Source: Verrucomicrobiia bacterium
Lineage (GTDB): Bacteria > Verrucomicrobiota > Verrucomicrobiia > Verrucomicrobiales > DEV007
Length of the DNA stretch: 64,000 nucleotides
Assembly: GCA_030425385.1 (NCBI GenBank)
Contig: JAUIAH010000003.1
Span: forward strand, 124,001 to 188,000
Direction of reading: 5' to 3'
Positions 25,290-33,138 of this stretch are shown one piece after another. Under the pieces are notes generated by a model. That model made no database searches. It saw only the letters and a program-made list of their open reading frames with translations, and was not told the DNA's origin. A program made the translations under genes and the position numbers. Each line of letters opens with the position of its first letter. The stretch's first letter is position 1.

Positions 25290-25478
25290 ATGAGTGCCAA
25301 ACGCCCGCCTAAAACGAGTCGTTTGACCTTGCAGGAGCACGCCCTGCTGTTACTGCTTCTTGGCATCCTCGTGCTTGGATCGTTCGTGCGTTACAAGCGC
25401 TACGAAGCCGAACCTGCACCGACGACTACCACTCCAAACACACCATTTCCTGAGTCAGCAACCGACTCCCTTCCCTGA
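25290..25478 (+). CDS. Small single-pass membrane protein
   Basis: This 62-residue protein has a basic N-terminus, one transmembrane helix (ALLLLLLGILVLGSFV, about residues 18-34) and a Thr/Pro-rich tail. Its stop codon overlaps the start of the next gene (TGATG), and it begins 6 bp after the previous stop, so it appears to be a real member of a three-gene operon. No function is recognised. Confidence 0.65.
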   Translation: MSAKRPPKTSRLTLQEHALLLLLLGILVLGSFVRYKRYEAEPAPTTTTPNTPFPESATDSLP

Positions 25479-25885
25479 TGGCGAAGCAATTAGATTTCGA
25501 TGAAGCCGTGGGCCAGTTGGTCGAACGGGATCCACGATATCCGTTAGGTGCCTACCATTTCATGCGTGACGCGCTTGATGCCACCCTGCGCCAAGTGCGT
25601 CAACCGGCGGATGCATCCGAGCAGCGTCACGTTTCAGGGAAGGAACTTGCCGATGGGATCCGCACCTACGCGCTGAAAGAGTTTGGCCCCATGGTGATGA
25701 CGGTCTTTGAAGAGTGGAACATCCGTTCCTGCGCCGACTTTGGTGAAATCGTCTTCAATCTCATCGAGGCACGGGTCTTTGGGAAGACCGAGGACGATCG
25801 AAAGGAAGATTTCGAAGGGCATTACGACTTCCAAGATGCCTTCGTGAAGCCTTTCCTTCCCAAGGTGGCGCCTGGAAACGCCTAG
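25478..25885 (+). CDS. Minf_1886 family protein (verrucomicrobial/planctomycete conserved protein)
   Basis: This 135-residue soluble protein matches the family known from Methylacidiphilum and planctomycetes: YPLGAYHFMRDALDATL, HVSGKELADGIRTYALKEFGPM, and EEWNIRSCADFGEIVFNLIEA, with a C-terminal acidic DFQDAFVKPF. The function of the family is not known. The gene is coupled to the small membrane protein before it. Its presence is one of the better taxonomic clues in the window. Its end overlaps the SelW-like gene on the other strand by 4 bp. Confidence 0.8.
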   Translation: MAKQLDFDEAVGQLVERDPRYPLGAYHFMRDALDATLRQVRQPADASEQRHVSGKELADGIRTYALKEFGPMVMTVFEEWNIRSCADFGEIVFNLIEARVFGKTEDDRKEDFEGHYDFQDAFVKPFLPKVAPGNA

Positions 25886-26106
25886 TTGCGCGATTGGAGG
25901 ATCTGGATCACCTCACCTCGCTCAGGGAAGCGACCGAGGTCGTGTTTGCAGTAGATCCGCTCGCCATCCACGGTCACATCGAAGATGCCGCCGCCGCCAG
26001 CGATCAATTCGGCATCCACTCCCGTCGCCGCTTTCAAGTCAGCTGCTAAACTAGCAGCCTTCGGTTCATAATTTCACTGCGCGCAATACTCGATCTGAAT
26101 CTTCAT
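25882..26106 (-). CDS. SelW/Rdx-family protein with in-frame TGA, probable selenoprotein
   Basis: Reading from the ATG at 26104-26106 gives MKIQIEYCAQ, then TGA (26074-26076, codon 11), then NYEPKAASLAADLKAATG, an AGGGGIFDV turn and GERIYCKHDLGRFPERG, ending at TAG 25882-25884: 74 residues if the TGA is read. The Rdx (SelW/SelT/SelH) thioredoxin-fold family has CxxC or CxxU exactly at this place, so the TGA replaces the second redox cysteine. Both sides of the TGA keep family sequence, arguing for selenocysteine rather than decay. A hairpin suited to a bacterial SECIS follows. The family is thought to act in thiol redox reactions. A TGC-to-TGA nonsense mutation is the alternative. Confidence 0.8.
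26042..26058 (-). promoter_or_regulatory. Putative bacterial SECIS hairpin
   Basis: On the minus strand, 15 nt after the TGA, GCTGCTA-GTT-TAGCAGC forms a perfect 7-bp stem with a 3-nt loop, extendable by one G-U pair. The loop's first base is G and lies 23 nt after the TGA. This agrees with the general bacterial SECIS description (apical loop roughly 16-37 nt from the UGA, G at one of the first two loop positions). The stem forces the rarer codons AGT and TTA. Confidence 0.7.
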
Positions 26107-26200
26107 AGGTGAGGAACTCGGTTAGGCGAGGCTGGCACTGCTTGGCGAAGCGGTCAACGCCTTTACAAGCGAGAAATGCGTGCTCTAGGCTGGCGACACC

Positions 26201-28717
26201 ATGGCTAGCAAAGACGGGAAACTCACCCCCATGATGCAACAGTACCAGGGCCTGCGAAAGAGCCTGCCCGAGGATGTGCTTCTCTTATACCGTCTGGGCG
26301 ACTTCTATGAACTCTTCTTCGACGATGCTAAGGAAGCGGCAGGGATCCTCAACGTGGCGCTGACCAAACGCAACGGGATGCCCATGTGCGGCGTGCCCCA
26401 TCACTCGGCAGAAGGCTACATTGGCAAACTGATCCAGGCAGGGAAACGCGTCGCCATCGCGGAACAAACGAGCGATCCCCAGCCAGGTAAGATTGTAGAA
26501 CGGGCCATCAGCCAAGTGATCAGCGCGGGGACGATCAGCGATCTGAATCTGTTAGAAGCGACCCAGTCAAATTATCTCGCGGGCGTCTATCAAGCCAAGA
26601 AAGTGTCAGGATTGGCTTACATCGATCTCAGCACGGGAGATTTCCGGGTCACGGAGTTCACTGATCGACAGGCGTTGCGAGACGAAGTGCATCGTATCTC
26701 GCCTTCCGAACTGCTCTTCAGTGATGAACAGGAGAAGCTCTTTGGGGATCTGCCAGGGGGTGCAGCCTATGACGGTTACGCATTTCTCTTTGATCAGGCG
26801 GTCCATCAGTTGAAAGAGCACTTCAAGGTGCATTCGTTAGATGGATTTGGTTGTGGGACACACACTGCGGCGGTGAGTGCGGCGGGTGCTCTCATGCACT
26901 ATTTGCAACAAGTCCTTCGGCGACAGTTGGATCACATTCTTTCCCTGCAACCATACCACACAGATGCGGGGGTGCTCATCGACATCGCCAGTCAGGTGAA
27001 TCTGGAGCTGGTCTCCAGCCGCGCGGGCAAGCAGCACACGCTCTTGCATGCTCTTGATGAAACGCGCACACCGATGGGAGCTCGTAAGTTGCGTGATTGG
27101 ATGCTGCACCCGCTGCGAAATTTGGATGCCTTGCACAAACGTCAGGGAACCGTCGCGACCTTCTTGCAGCAGCCGTTCGTCCTCTCGCAGTTGCAGGAAG
27201 GGCTGAAGGGTATCCGTGATGTGGAGCGTACGCTTGGGCGCTTGAGTCAAGGCACGGGTAATGGTCGTGATCTGCGTCACTTGTTAGGGGCGTTACAGTG
27301 CCTTCCTGACTTGCGTGGTCACCTCCAAGCCTTGCCTTCCATCGAGGAAGCGAGTTTGTTAGGAGAGTGGTTGGAGCGTTTGCCAGAGTTTCCTGACCTT
27401 TGTGAGCGGCTTGAGAAAGCGCTCGTCGAGGAGCCGCCCGTTTCCATCAAGGAAGGTGGCATCTTTCGTGATGGTTACTCCGCGGACCTCGATGAGATTC
27501 GGAAAGCGTCGACTGAGGGGAAGCAATGGATTGCCGATTTGCAAACACAGGAGATTGATCGCACCGGGATCAAGTCGCTCAAGGTGCGTCACAACGCTGT
27601 CTTTGGCTATTTCATCGAAGTGACGAAAGCAAATCTGGCACAAGTGCCAGAAGATTACCATCGCAAGCAGACAACAGCCAATGCCGAGCGATTCATCACG
27701 CCAGGACTGAAGGAGATGGAGAACAAGATCTTGGGGGCGGATGAGCGCATGCGCGCCTTTGAGCACGAGGAATTTCTTGCTTTGCGAGGTGAGGTGTTAG
27801 AGCAGCTGCGGCTTCTGCAAGTGGTGGCAGATGCTCTAGCAGAAATTGATGTCATCGCTGGGTTGGCCGAGAAGGCGCGGCTCTACAACTATTGCCGGCC
27901 GGTTCTCAATGAATCCAAGAACCTTTACCTGAAAGAAGGACGGCATCCTGTGCTGGATCAGCAATTGACGGACGAAAAGTTTGTTCCTAACGACACCACT
28001 CTGGATCACGAAGCCAACCGACTGCTCCTCATCACGGGCCCTAACATGGCTGGAAAGTCGACTTATATCAGGCAAGTTGCGTTGCTTGTGCTCATGGCGC
28101 AGATGGGCAGCTTCATCCCAGCGACGCAGGCGGAGATCGGTCTCGTCGATCGCATCTTCACCCGTGTCGGGGCCAATGATGATTTGGCGAGGGGGCAATC
28201 AACCTTCATGGTCGAGATGAATGAGACGGCGAGCATCATCAACAATGCGACGGATCGTAGTCTGATTGTGTTAGACGAAATTGGGCGAGGCACGTCGACC
28301 TTTGACGGCTTGTCGATTGCCTGGAGCGTGGCCGAGCATGTGAATGATCACATTCAAGCGCGGACACTCTTTGCCACTCATTATCATGAACTCACGGCGC
28401 TGGCGCAAAGTCGACCGAGCGTGCAGAACTACAACGTTGCCGTGCGTGAGTGGAATGAGGAGATCATCTTCCTGAGAAAGATCGTTCCCGGCGCTGCGGA
28501 TCGCAGCTATGGTATTCAGGTGGCGCGTCTCGCCGGGTTACCCAAAGAAATCATCGAACGGGCGCAGGCCATCCTGGATCATTTGGAGACCAGCAATCGC
28601 GCTCAAGGCGAGGAGGGGGCGCCGCCCGTGAAGAAGCGCGCCCGTCCCACGCGCGCCAAGGAGAAGGGCGACGTGCAGCCGGAAAGTTCGTCTCCGCAAA
28701 TGACCTTGTTTACCTAG
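26201..28717 (+). CDS. mutS: DNA mismatch repair protein MutS
   Basis: This protein recognises base mismatches and small loops and starts methyl-independent or strand-directed repair with MutL. The N-terminal mismatch-binding domain has the F-x-E motif in GDFYELFFDDA (near residue 35). Connector, core and clamp domains follow (DETRTPMGARKLRDWMLHPL, RHNAVFGYFIEV). The C-terminal ATPase has Walker A GPNMAGKST (near 614), then VGANDDLARGQSTFMVEMNE, LDEIGRGTSTFDG and ATHYHEL. The 838 residues are normal for MutS1. A basic tail (KKRARPTRAKEK) precedes the C-terminal QMTLF beta-clamp-type motif. Confidence 0.98.
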   Translation: MASKDGKLTPMMQQYQGLRKSLPEDVLLLYRLGDFYELFFDDAKEAAGILNVALTKRNGMPMCGVPHHSAEGYIGKLIQAGKRVAIAEQTSDPQPGKIVERAISQVISAGTISDLNLLEATQSNYLAGVYQAKKVSGLAYIDLSTGDFRVTEFTDRQALRDEVHRISPSELLFSDEQEKLFGDLPGGAAYDGYAFLFDQAVHQLKEHFKVHSLDGFGCGTHTAAVSAAGALMHYLQQVLRRQLDHILSLQPYHTDAGVLIDIASQVNLELVSSRAGKQHTLLHALDETRTPMGARKLRDWMLHPLRNLDALHKRQGTVATFLQQPFVLSQLQEGLKGIRDVERTLGRLSQGTGNGRDLRHLLGALQCLPDLRGHLQALPSIEEASLLGEWLERLPEFPDLCERLEKALVEEPPVSIKEGGIFRDGYSADLDEIRKASTEGKQWIADLQTQEIDRTGIKSLKVRHNAVFGYFIEVTKANLAQVPEDYHRKQTTANAERFITPGLKEMENKILGADERMRAFEHEEFLALRGEVLEQLRLLQVVADALAEIDVIAGLAEKARLYNYCRPVLNESKNLYLKEGRHPVLDQQLTDEKFVPNDTTLDHEANRLLLITGPNMAGKSTYIRQVALLVLMAQMGSFIPATQAEIGLVDRIFTRVGANDDLARGQSTFMVEMNETASIINNATDRSLIVLDEIGRGTSTFDGLSIAWSVAEHVNDHIQARTLFATHYHELTALAQSRPSVQNYNVAVREWNEEIIFLRKIVPGAADRSYGIQVARLAGLPKEIIERAQAILDHLETSNRAQGEEGAPPVKKRARPTRAKEKGDVQPESSSPQMTLFT

Positions 28718-28872
28718 AAGGAAAGTGCTGGCGAGACCAAGTATCGCTTGCGTTTCCTCTGCCAAGGCGGCTAGTTCCCCGCCCCGGTCGTAGGCGCCCC
28801 CGTGACCGGGCTTCGAAGGGGGCACTGTCGGACGTTATCAACGAACCTACAACCTAACCCTTAACGAGTTAT
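28718..28872 (+). other. mutS-rpsA intergenic region with overlapping hairpins
   Basis: It contains an inverted repeat CCCGGTC...GACCGGG (28783-28810) and an alternative pairing of GCCCCC with GGGGGC slightly downstream. These could act as a mutS terminator or in the rpsA leader. No defined RNA family was recognised. Confidence 0.35.
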
Positions 28873-30579
28873 ATGAGTACAGAAACAGAATTGTCTGCCT
28901 TGTCAGACATGATCTCGAAGTCGTTCCAGACGTATCGAGAAGGCAGCATCGTCAACGGTACGGTGCTTGAAATCAAACCGCAGGTCGTCCTGGTCGACAT
29001 CGGTTATAAATCAGAGGGAGCGATTCCGATCACGGAATTCGAGGATGAAGAATTTGAAGTGGGGGACGAGATCGAAGTCCTTCTAGAGCGCCTTGAGAAC
29101 GATGAGGGCATGGTGGTCCTCTCCAAGGAGAAAGCCGCTCACAAGCAGAACTGGGACAAGATCGTCAAGGTTTACCAAGATGGTGGCCTGGTGCGGGGCA
29201 AAGTGAAATCCGTCGTCAAGGGCGGACTCATGGTCAATGTGGGCGTCGAGGCCTTCTTGCCAGGCTCCCAGATCGATATCATTCCACCGAAAGATCTCGC
29301 TGAGTACGTCGGGAAGGTCTTCGAGTTCAAGATCGTCAAGGTCAACGACGATCGGAAGAACATTGTTCTGAGCCGCCGCGAAGTCATCGAGCAAGAACGC
29401 GCCGAGCTTCGCCAGAAATTCCTCTCTGAGGTGCAGGTGGGCGATAAAGTCGAAGGCTTGGTCAAGAACATCACTGACTTCGGAGTCTTTGTCGATCTCT
29501 CTGGCATGGACGGCTTGCTCCACATCACGGACATGAGCTGGGGCCGCATCAGTCATCCAAGCGAGATGGTGGCCATTGGGCAGAATCTCGAAGTGATGAT
29601 CTTGGAAGTGAATCGCGAGAAAGAGCGCGTGTCGCTCGGTCTCAAGCAGATGGCAGACAATCCATGGGAGAACATCGAAGATCGCTATCCTGTTGGGCAC
29701 CAAGTCAGAGGGAAGATCACCAAGCTCGTACCTTATGGGGCGTTTGTGGAGATCGAAGACGGTGTCGAAGGCCTCATTCACGTCTCTGAGCTTTCGTGGA
29801 CGAAGCGGATCACCCGTCCATCCGATGTGCTCGAACTCGACCAGCAAGTCGAGGCCGTGGTCTTGGGCATCAACAAGGAAGAGCAGAAGATCTCCTTGGG
29901 TGTGCGTCAACTGGAGCCCAATCCCTGGGACGAAGTGGAAACCCGTTACCCCGTTGGCAGCCAGATCAACGGCAAGATCCGCAACCTCACCGCCTATGGT
30001 GCCTTTGTGGAACTGGAAGATGGTATTGACGGCATGATACACGTCTCCGACCTCAGTTGGACGCGTAAGATCAATCATCCAAGCGAGCTGCTCAAGAAAG
30101 GGCAGGAACTCGATGCGGTCGTCATTGACATCGATAAGACCAATCAGCGTATCAGCTTGGGCATCAAGCAACTGGAGAATGATCCATGGTCTGAGATCGA
30201 CACCCGATTCAAGGTTGGCGACCTCGTCAAGGGCACCGTTGCCAAGATCGCGAGCTTCGGAGCCTTCGTGCAATTGCAGGATGACATCGACGGCCTCGTG
30301 CACATCTCACAGCTCAGTGAAGATCACGTCTCACGGGTCAAAGACATCCTCAAAGTGGGTGACGACGTTGAAGCGCGCGTCATCAAGGTCGACAAAGTAG
30401 AGCGTCGGATTGGACTCTCGATCAAAGCGGCCAACTACGATCAGGAGCAACTCGAGCGCGAAACCAAAGCCTTCGAGGCTCTCCGCCCAAGTGCAGATCT
30501 GGTTGGACTCGAGCACGCCTTCAACCTGGCCACCGAAGAGTGGAGCCCGGGCGAAGACAGCAGCGGGGACAAAGAGTAA
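28873..30579 (+). CDS. rpsA: 30S ribosomal protein S1
   Basis: Six S1 (OB-fold) RNA-binding repeats occupy almost the whole 568 residues. The first (GSIVNGTVLEIKPQ) and second (VKSVVKGGLMVNVG) are ribosome-binding types. Repeats three to six are closely similar to each other, each with a GAFVE/GVFVD turn and a G(L/M)(L/I/V)H(I/V)S-type strand (HITDMSWG, HVSELSW, HVSDLSW, HISQLS). S1 helps recruit structured or Shine-Dalgarno-poor mRNAs, which suits this window where strong Shine-Dalgarno sequences are scarce. A strong terminator follows 17 bp after the stop. Confidence 0.97.
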   Translation: MSTETELSALSDMISKSFQTYREGSIVNGTVLEIKPQVVLVDIGYKSEGAIPITEFEDEEFEVGDEIEVLLERLENDEGMVVLSKEKAAHKQNWDKIVKVYQDGGLVRGKVKSVVKGGLMVNVGVEAFLPGSQIDIIPPKDLAEYVGKVFEFKIVKVNDDRKNIVLSRREVIEQERAELRQKFLSEVQVGDKVEGLVKNITDFGVFVDLSGMDGLLHITDMSWGRISHPSEMVAIGQNLEVMILEVNREKERVSLGLKQMADNPWENIEDRYPVGHQVRGKITKLVPYGAFVEIEDGVEGLIHVSELSWTKRITRPSDVLELDQQVEAVVLGINKEEQKISLGVRQLEPNPWDEVETRYPVGSQINGKIRNLTAYGAFVELEDGIDGMIHVSDLSWTRKINHPSELLKKGQELDAVVIDIDKTNQRISLGIKQLENDPWSEIDTRFKVGDLVKGTVAKIASFGAFVQLQDDIDGLVHISQLSEDHVSRVKDILKVGDDVEARVIKVDKVERRIGLSIKAANYDQEQLERETKAFEALRPSADLVGLEHAFNLATEEWSPGEDSSGDKE

Positions 30580-30596
30580 CCCACCCAAATTCTCGA

Positions 30597-30625
30597 AGAA
30601 GGCGCACCCACAAGGTGCGCCTTCT
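30597..30625 (+). terminator. Intrinsic terminator of rpsA
   Basis: A perfect 12-bp stem (AGAAGGCGCACC) with a CACAA loop is followed by CTCTCTG. It lies directly after rpsA and before the REP-like palindrome. Confidence 0.8.
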
Positions 30626-30634
30626 CTCTGCCAC

Positions 30635-30675
30635 TTCAATAAAAGCACATTGCTTTTATTGAAATAGCGGTTGAC
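30635..30675 (-). repeat. REP-like palindrome next to the RAYT gene
   Basis: A perfect 13-bp inverted repeat with a 3-nt centre (TTCAATAAAAGCA, CAT, TGCTTTTATTGAA; 30635-30663) is followed on the plus strand by GGTTGAC. Read on the minus strand, GTCAACC-nnn-ATTTCAATAAAAGCA-rTGTGCT matches the copies at 36939 and 37052. It lies 33 bp upstream of the transposase start. Confidence 0.75.
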
Positions 30676-30707
30676 GAGGTGAGGCGATGGGGCGTTAGCT
30701 GGTTGGG

Positions 30708-31691
30708 ATGAAGCCACGTCAGATGCAGATTTGGACCTCCGAGGGCTCGCGAGGGCAGTATTTCCATGTGATCGCACGTACGGCGAATCGCGTGTGGTGC
30801 CTGGATGATGAGGCGAAACGAATGTTTGTGCGCTTGATGCGCAAGACGGAGGCGTTCTCAGGGTGTGCGGTGGTGAGCCACTGCTTGATGGATAATCATT
30901 TCCACCTGGTTCTCTTTGTACCGAATCGCGAGGGCTTGGAGAACGATCTGAGCGATGAGGCGTTCTGGGATCGCTTGGCGGCACTCTACACGCGCGAGGA
31001 AATGGACGCGATCCGGATGCGGATGATGCTCTTTCATCGGTTGAATCCCGGTCCCGTAGGGTTGGCGCAAGAGGCGTCTTACCGGCAGACGTTCTTGAAG
31101 CGAATGTGGGACCTGAGCGAGTTCATGAAGACACTCCTGCAACGATTCTCGACATGGTTTAACAAGCGCCATGACCGAGTGGGGCGGCTGTGGGAACAGC
31201 GTTTCAAGAGTTTGGTGATCGAAGGTCGGCAGGAGTCGTTGATGGCGGTGACTGCCTACGTGGATCTGAATCCTGTGAGGGCGGGGATGGTGGAGGATCC
31301 GAAGGACTATCGGTGGTGTGGCTACGCAGAGGCGATGGCGGGGAAACGAGAGGCGCGCTGTGGATTGGGGCACTTGATGCATGGACAAGGAGATTGGCGC
31401 GTTGTTAGTCGGGAATATGGAAGGCTCCTCAGTGGAGAGCCCTCTGAGGGTGCATCGACAGATCGTGCGAAAGTGCATGCGAATCTCTCTCTGCCAGTGC
31501 TACTGCGCTGTCGGGTGCGCCATTTCACAGATGGCGTTGTCATTGGGTCGAAGGCTTTCGTCGACGCCTTCTTTGAAGCCAAGCGCACCTACTTTGGTTC
31601 CAATCGGAAGGACGGTGGTAGGAAGTTGCCTAAGGGGCAGTGGGGGCAGATCCGCAGTTTGAGAGATTTGCGGGATGATCAATCAGGATGA
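30708..31691 (+). CDS. REP-associated tyrosine transposase (RAYT, Y1_Tnp/IS200-like)
   Basis: This HUH-type single-strand transposase relative has 327 residues. The metal-binding His pair lies in DNHFHLVLF (H64 and H66). The catalytic Tyr is expected in AYVDLNPVRAGMVEDPKDY (Y184), and LWEQRFKSLVIEG precedes it, all typical of RAYTs. RAYTs are single-copy, host-maintained proteins that are thought to disperse REP sequences. The REP-like palindrome directly upstream and similar repeats 5-6 kb away support this assignment. The C-terminal ~120 residues are an extra, Arg/Lys-rich domain without a recognised family. Confidence 0.85.
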   Translation: MKPRQMQIWTSEGSRGQYFHVIARTANRVWCLDDEAKRMFVRLMRKTEAFSGCAVVSHCLMDNHFHLVLFVPNREGLENDLSDEAFWDRLAALYTREEMDAIRMRMMLFHRLNPGPVGLAQEASYRQTFLKRMWDLSEFMKTLLQRFSTWFNKRHDRVGRLWEQRFKSLVIEGRQESLMAVTAYVDLNPVRAGMVEDPKDYRWCGYAEAMAGKREARCGLGHLMHGQGDWRVVSREYGRLLSGEPSEGASTDRAKVHANLSLPVLLRCRVRHFTDGVVIGSKAFVDAFFEAKRTYFGSNRKDGGRKLPKGQWGQIRSLRDLRDDQSG

Positions 31692-31709
31692 GATCCTAAC
31701 GGAAATTTG

Positions 31710-33125
31710 TCAATCGAGGCCGTCTGCGTAGTCATCGAAATCATCACCGCTTTGTCGCCGACGTCTGGCGTGGCGAATGGCCATCCCCACAATGACCGCA
31801 ATGGGAATCAGTGTTAGGAAAGTGTAGAGTGCTTTCTTCCCGGCCATGCTCTTCACCTGGAAAGTGACCGATGCTGGTTTGACTCCCCGCGCAGTGGCAG
31901 CGACACGGACGCGATAAGCACCCGATTGACGGAGCGAGAATGATGCACGGGTGCCATCAACGGTCTTCTTGGGTATCTTGGCGCCAGGTGGCCCCGTGAC
32001 GGTGACCAGATACTGACACCCGGGTGGGGGATTCACCACACGCCAACTAACAGAAACGCTTCCTGAAGTGATCACCATATCTTTCCGTGGTGACTGAAGA
32101 ATGATCTCGCTCAATGCACTTGGATCATCAGTTGACGTCGCCTGCGCATTGCCAACATCGAAGCTGCCTTGTAGCCGGTTGCCGTCTTGCGTGGTGACGT
32201 CTACCTGATGCCTCCCTGCCTGGAGCGCTGGAAAGCTGACGCGAGCTGTCGGCGTTCTTTGAACCAAGGGCACTCCATTCGGAGGCGTAAGCGTCACTTC
32301 ATATTCCATTCCTGCGGTCGCATTGAAACTATCCCAAGAAATGACGGCATCCCCCCCTTCACGAAGGCCTTGGGGGACCTGCAAATTCCCTAACTTGGCG
32401 CTTCCGGTTCCTGTCGGAGTTGTGTCGCCCGCTAGCCTAACCAAACGGACGTTCACCTGAAGGACATACTCCCCTTGAGTGTCCCGGTGGGTGAAAGCCC
32501 CGATCTCGCCGTTCACCGGCACATGCTTGAGGCTCTTGAACTCTCTCACCGCGATCTGGTCGTCTGTATCGACGATGTTCTCCTTGTCTTCACGCGCATC
32601 AGTGATCTCTACTAACAAATAGGCTGTGAGGCCTCTAGCGATAGCCTCTTGCCGAGTCTTGGCCCTCGCTAACCAAAGAAAAGTTCGTTGATCGCGGAAA
32701 TCATTCGCTTTGGGAAAGCTCGCAAAGAGCTCCTCCACATCCCGCGATGGATCGCTGATGACGCGGTGGAGCGCAGGGGTTTTTGAGGAGGCAGGATCTC
32801 CGAAACGCTTGAGAAACAGGTGACTCCCTCTCTCTAGCAGAGGGATGCGATTGGCACTCTGACTGGTGATGGATTGGATCTCAGGAGAGAGAAGAGTGTA
32901 CTGCCAACGCCCGTGGTTGCCCCAATCAAAGCGGTCAGTGAGCAAGTCGCGGACAAGAGTCTTCGCTTGCATGACCTTGTCGTGCCCAATGCCATATCGA
33001 GTTCCAGTCATTGAGCCTGACACATCCACCAAGACGAAGATGTCTTTAGGTAAGGCGCGCTCCTGAGCGACTGCTTGCACACAAGCAGTGATCAAGATGA
33101 GGAAGCCAATAGCGAATCTCGACAT
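31710..33125 (-). CDS. Membrane-anchored von Willebrand A domain protein
   Basis: This 471-residue protein has a signal peptide (ends AVAQE). Its vWA domain opens IFVLVDVSGSMTG (the DxSxS metal-ion site). An extracytoplasmic region with two or three Ig-like strand sets follows (about 260-430), then a C-terminal transmembrane helix (TFLTLIPIAVIVGMAI) and an acidic cytoplasmic tail. It is the last gene of a minus-strand set with a second vWA gene, a coiled-coil membrane gene and an SGNH hydrolase. It is probably a protein-interaction module at the cell surface; no ligand is suggested. Confidence 0.72.
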   Translation of the reverse strand: MSRFAIGFLILITACVQAVAQERALPKDIFVLVDVSGSMTGTRYGIGHDKVMQAKTLVRDLLTDRFDWGNHGRWQYTLLSPEIQSITSQSANRIPLLERGSHLFLKRFGDPASSKTPALHRVISDPSRDVEELFASFPKANDFRDQRTFLWLARAKTRQEAIARGLTAYLLVEITDAREDKENIVDTDDQIAVREFKSLKHVPVNGEIGAFTHRDTQGEYVLQVNVRLVRLAGDTTPTGTGSAKLGNLQVPQGLREGGDAVISWDSFNATAGMEYEVTLTPPNGVPLVQRTPTARVSFPALQAGRHQVDVTTQDGNRLQGSFDVGNAQATSTDDPSALSEIILQSPRKDMVITSGSVSVSWRVVNPPPGCQYLVTVTGPPGAKIPKKTVDGTRASFSLRQSGAYRVRVAATARGVKPASVTFQVKSMAGKKALYTFLTLIPIAVIVGMAIRHARRRRQSGDDFDDYADGLD

Positions 33126-33138
33126 AGAATGTGAAGCT

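Noticed and set aside
29083-30303. A 406-codon open frame on the minus strand opposite rpsA
   Set aside because: It is the antisense of the repeated S1 domains; its length follows from rpsA codon use, and it has no start context or family resemblance.
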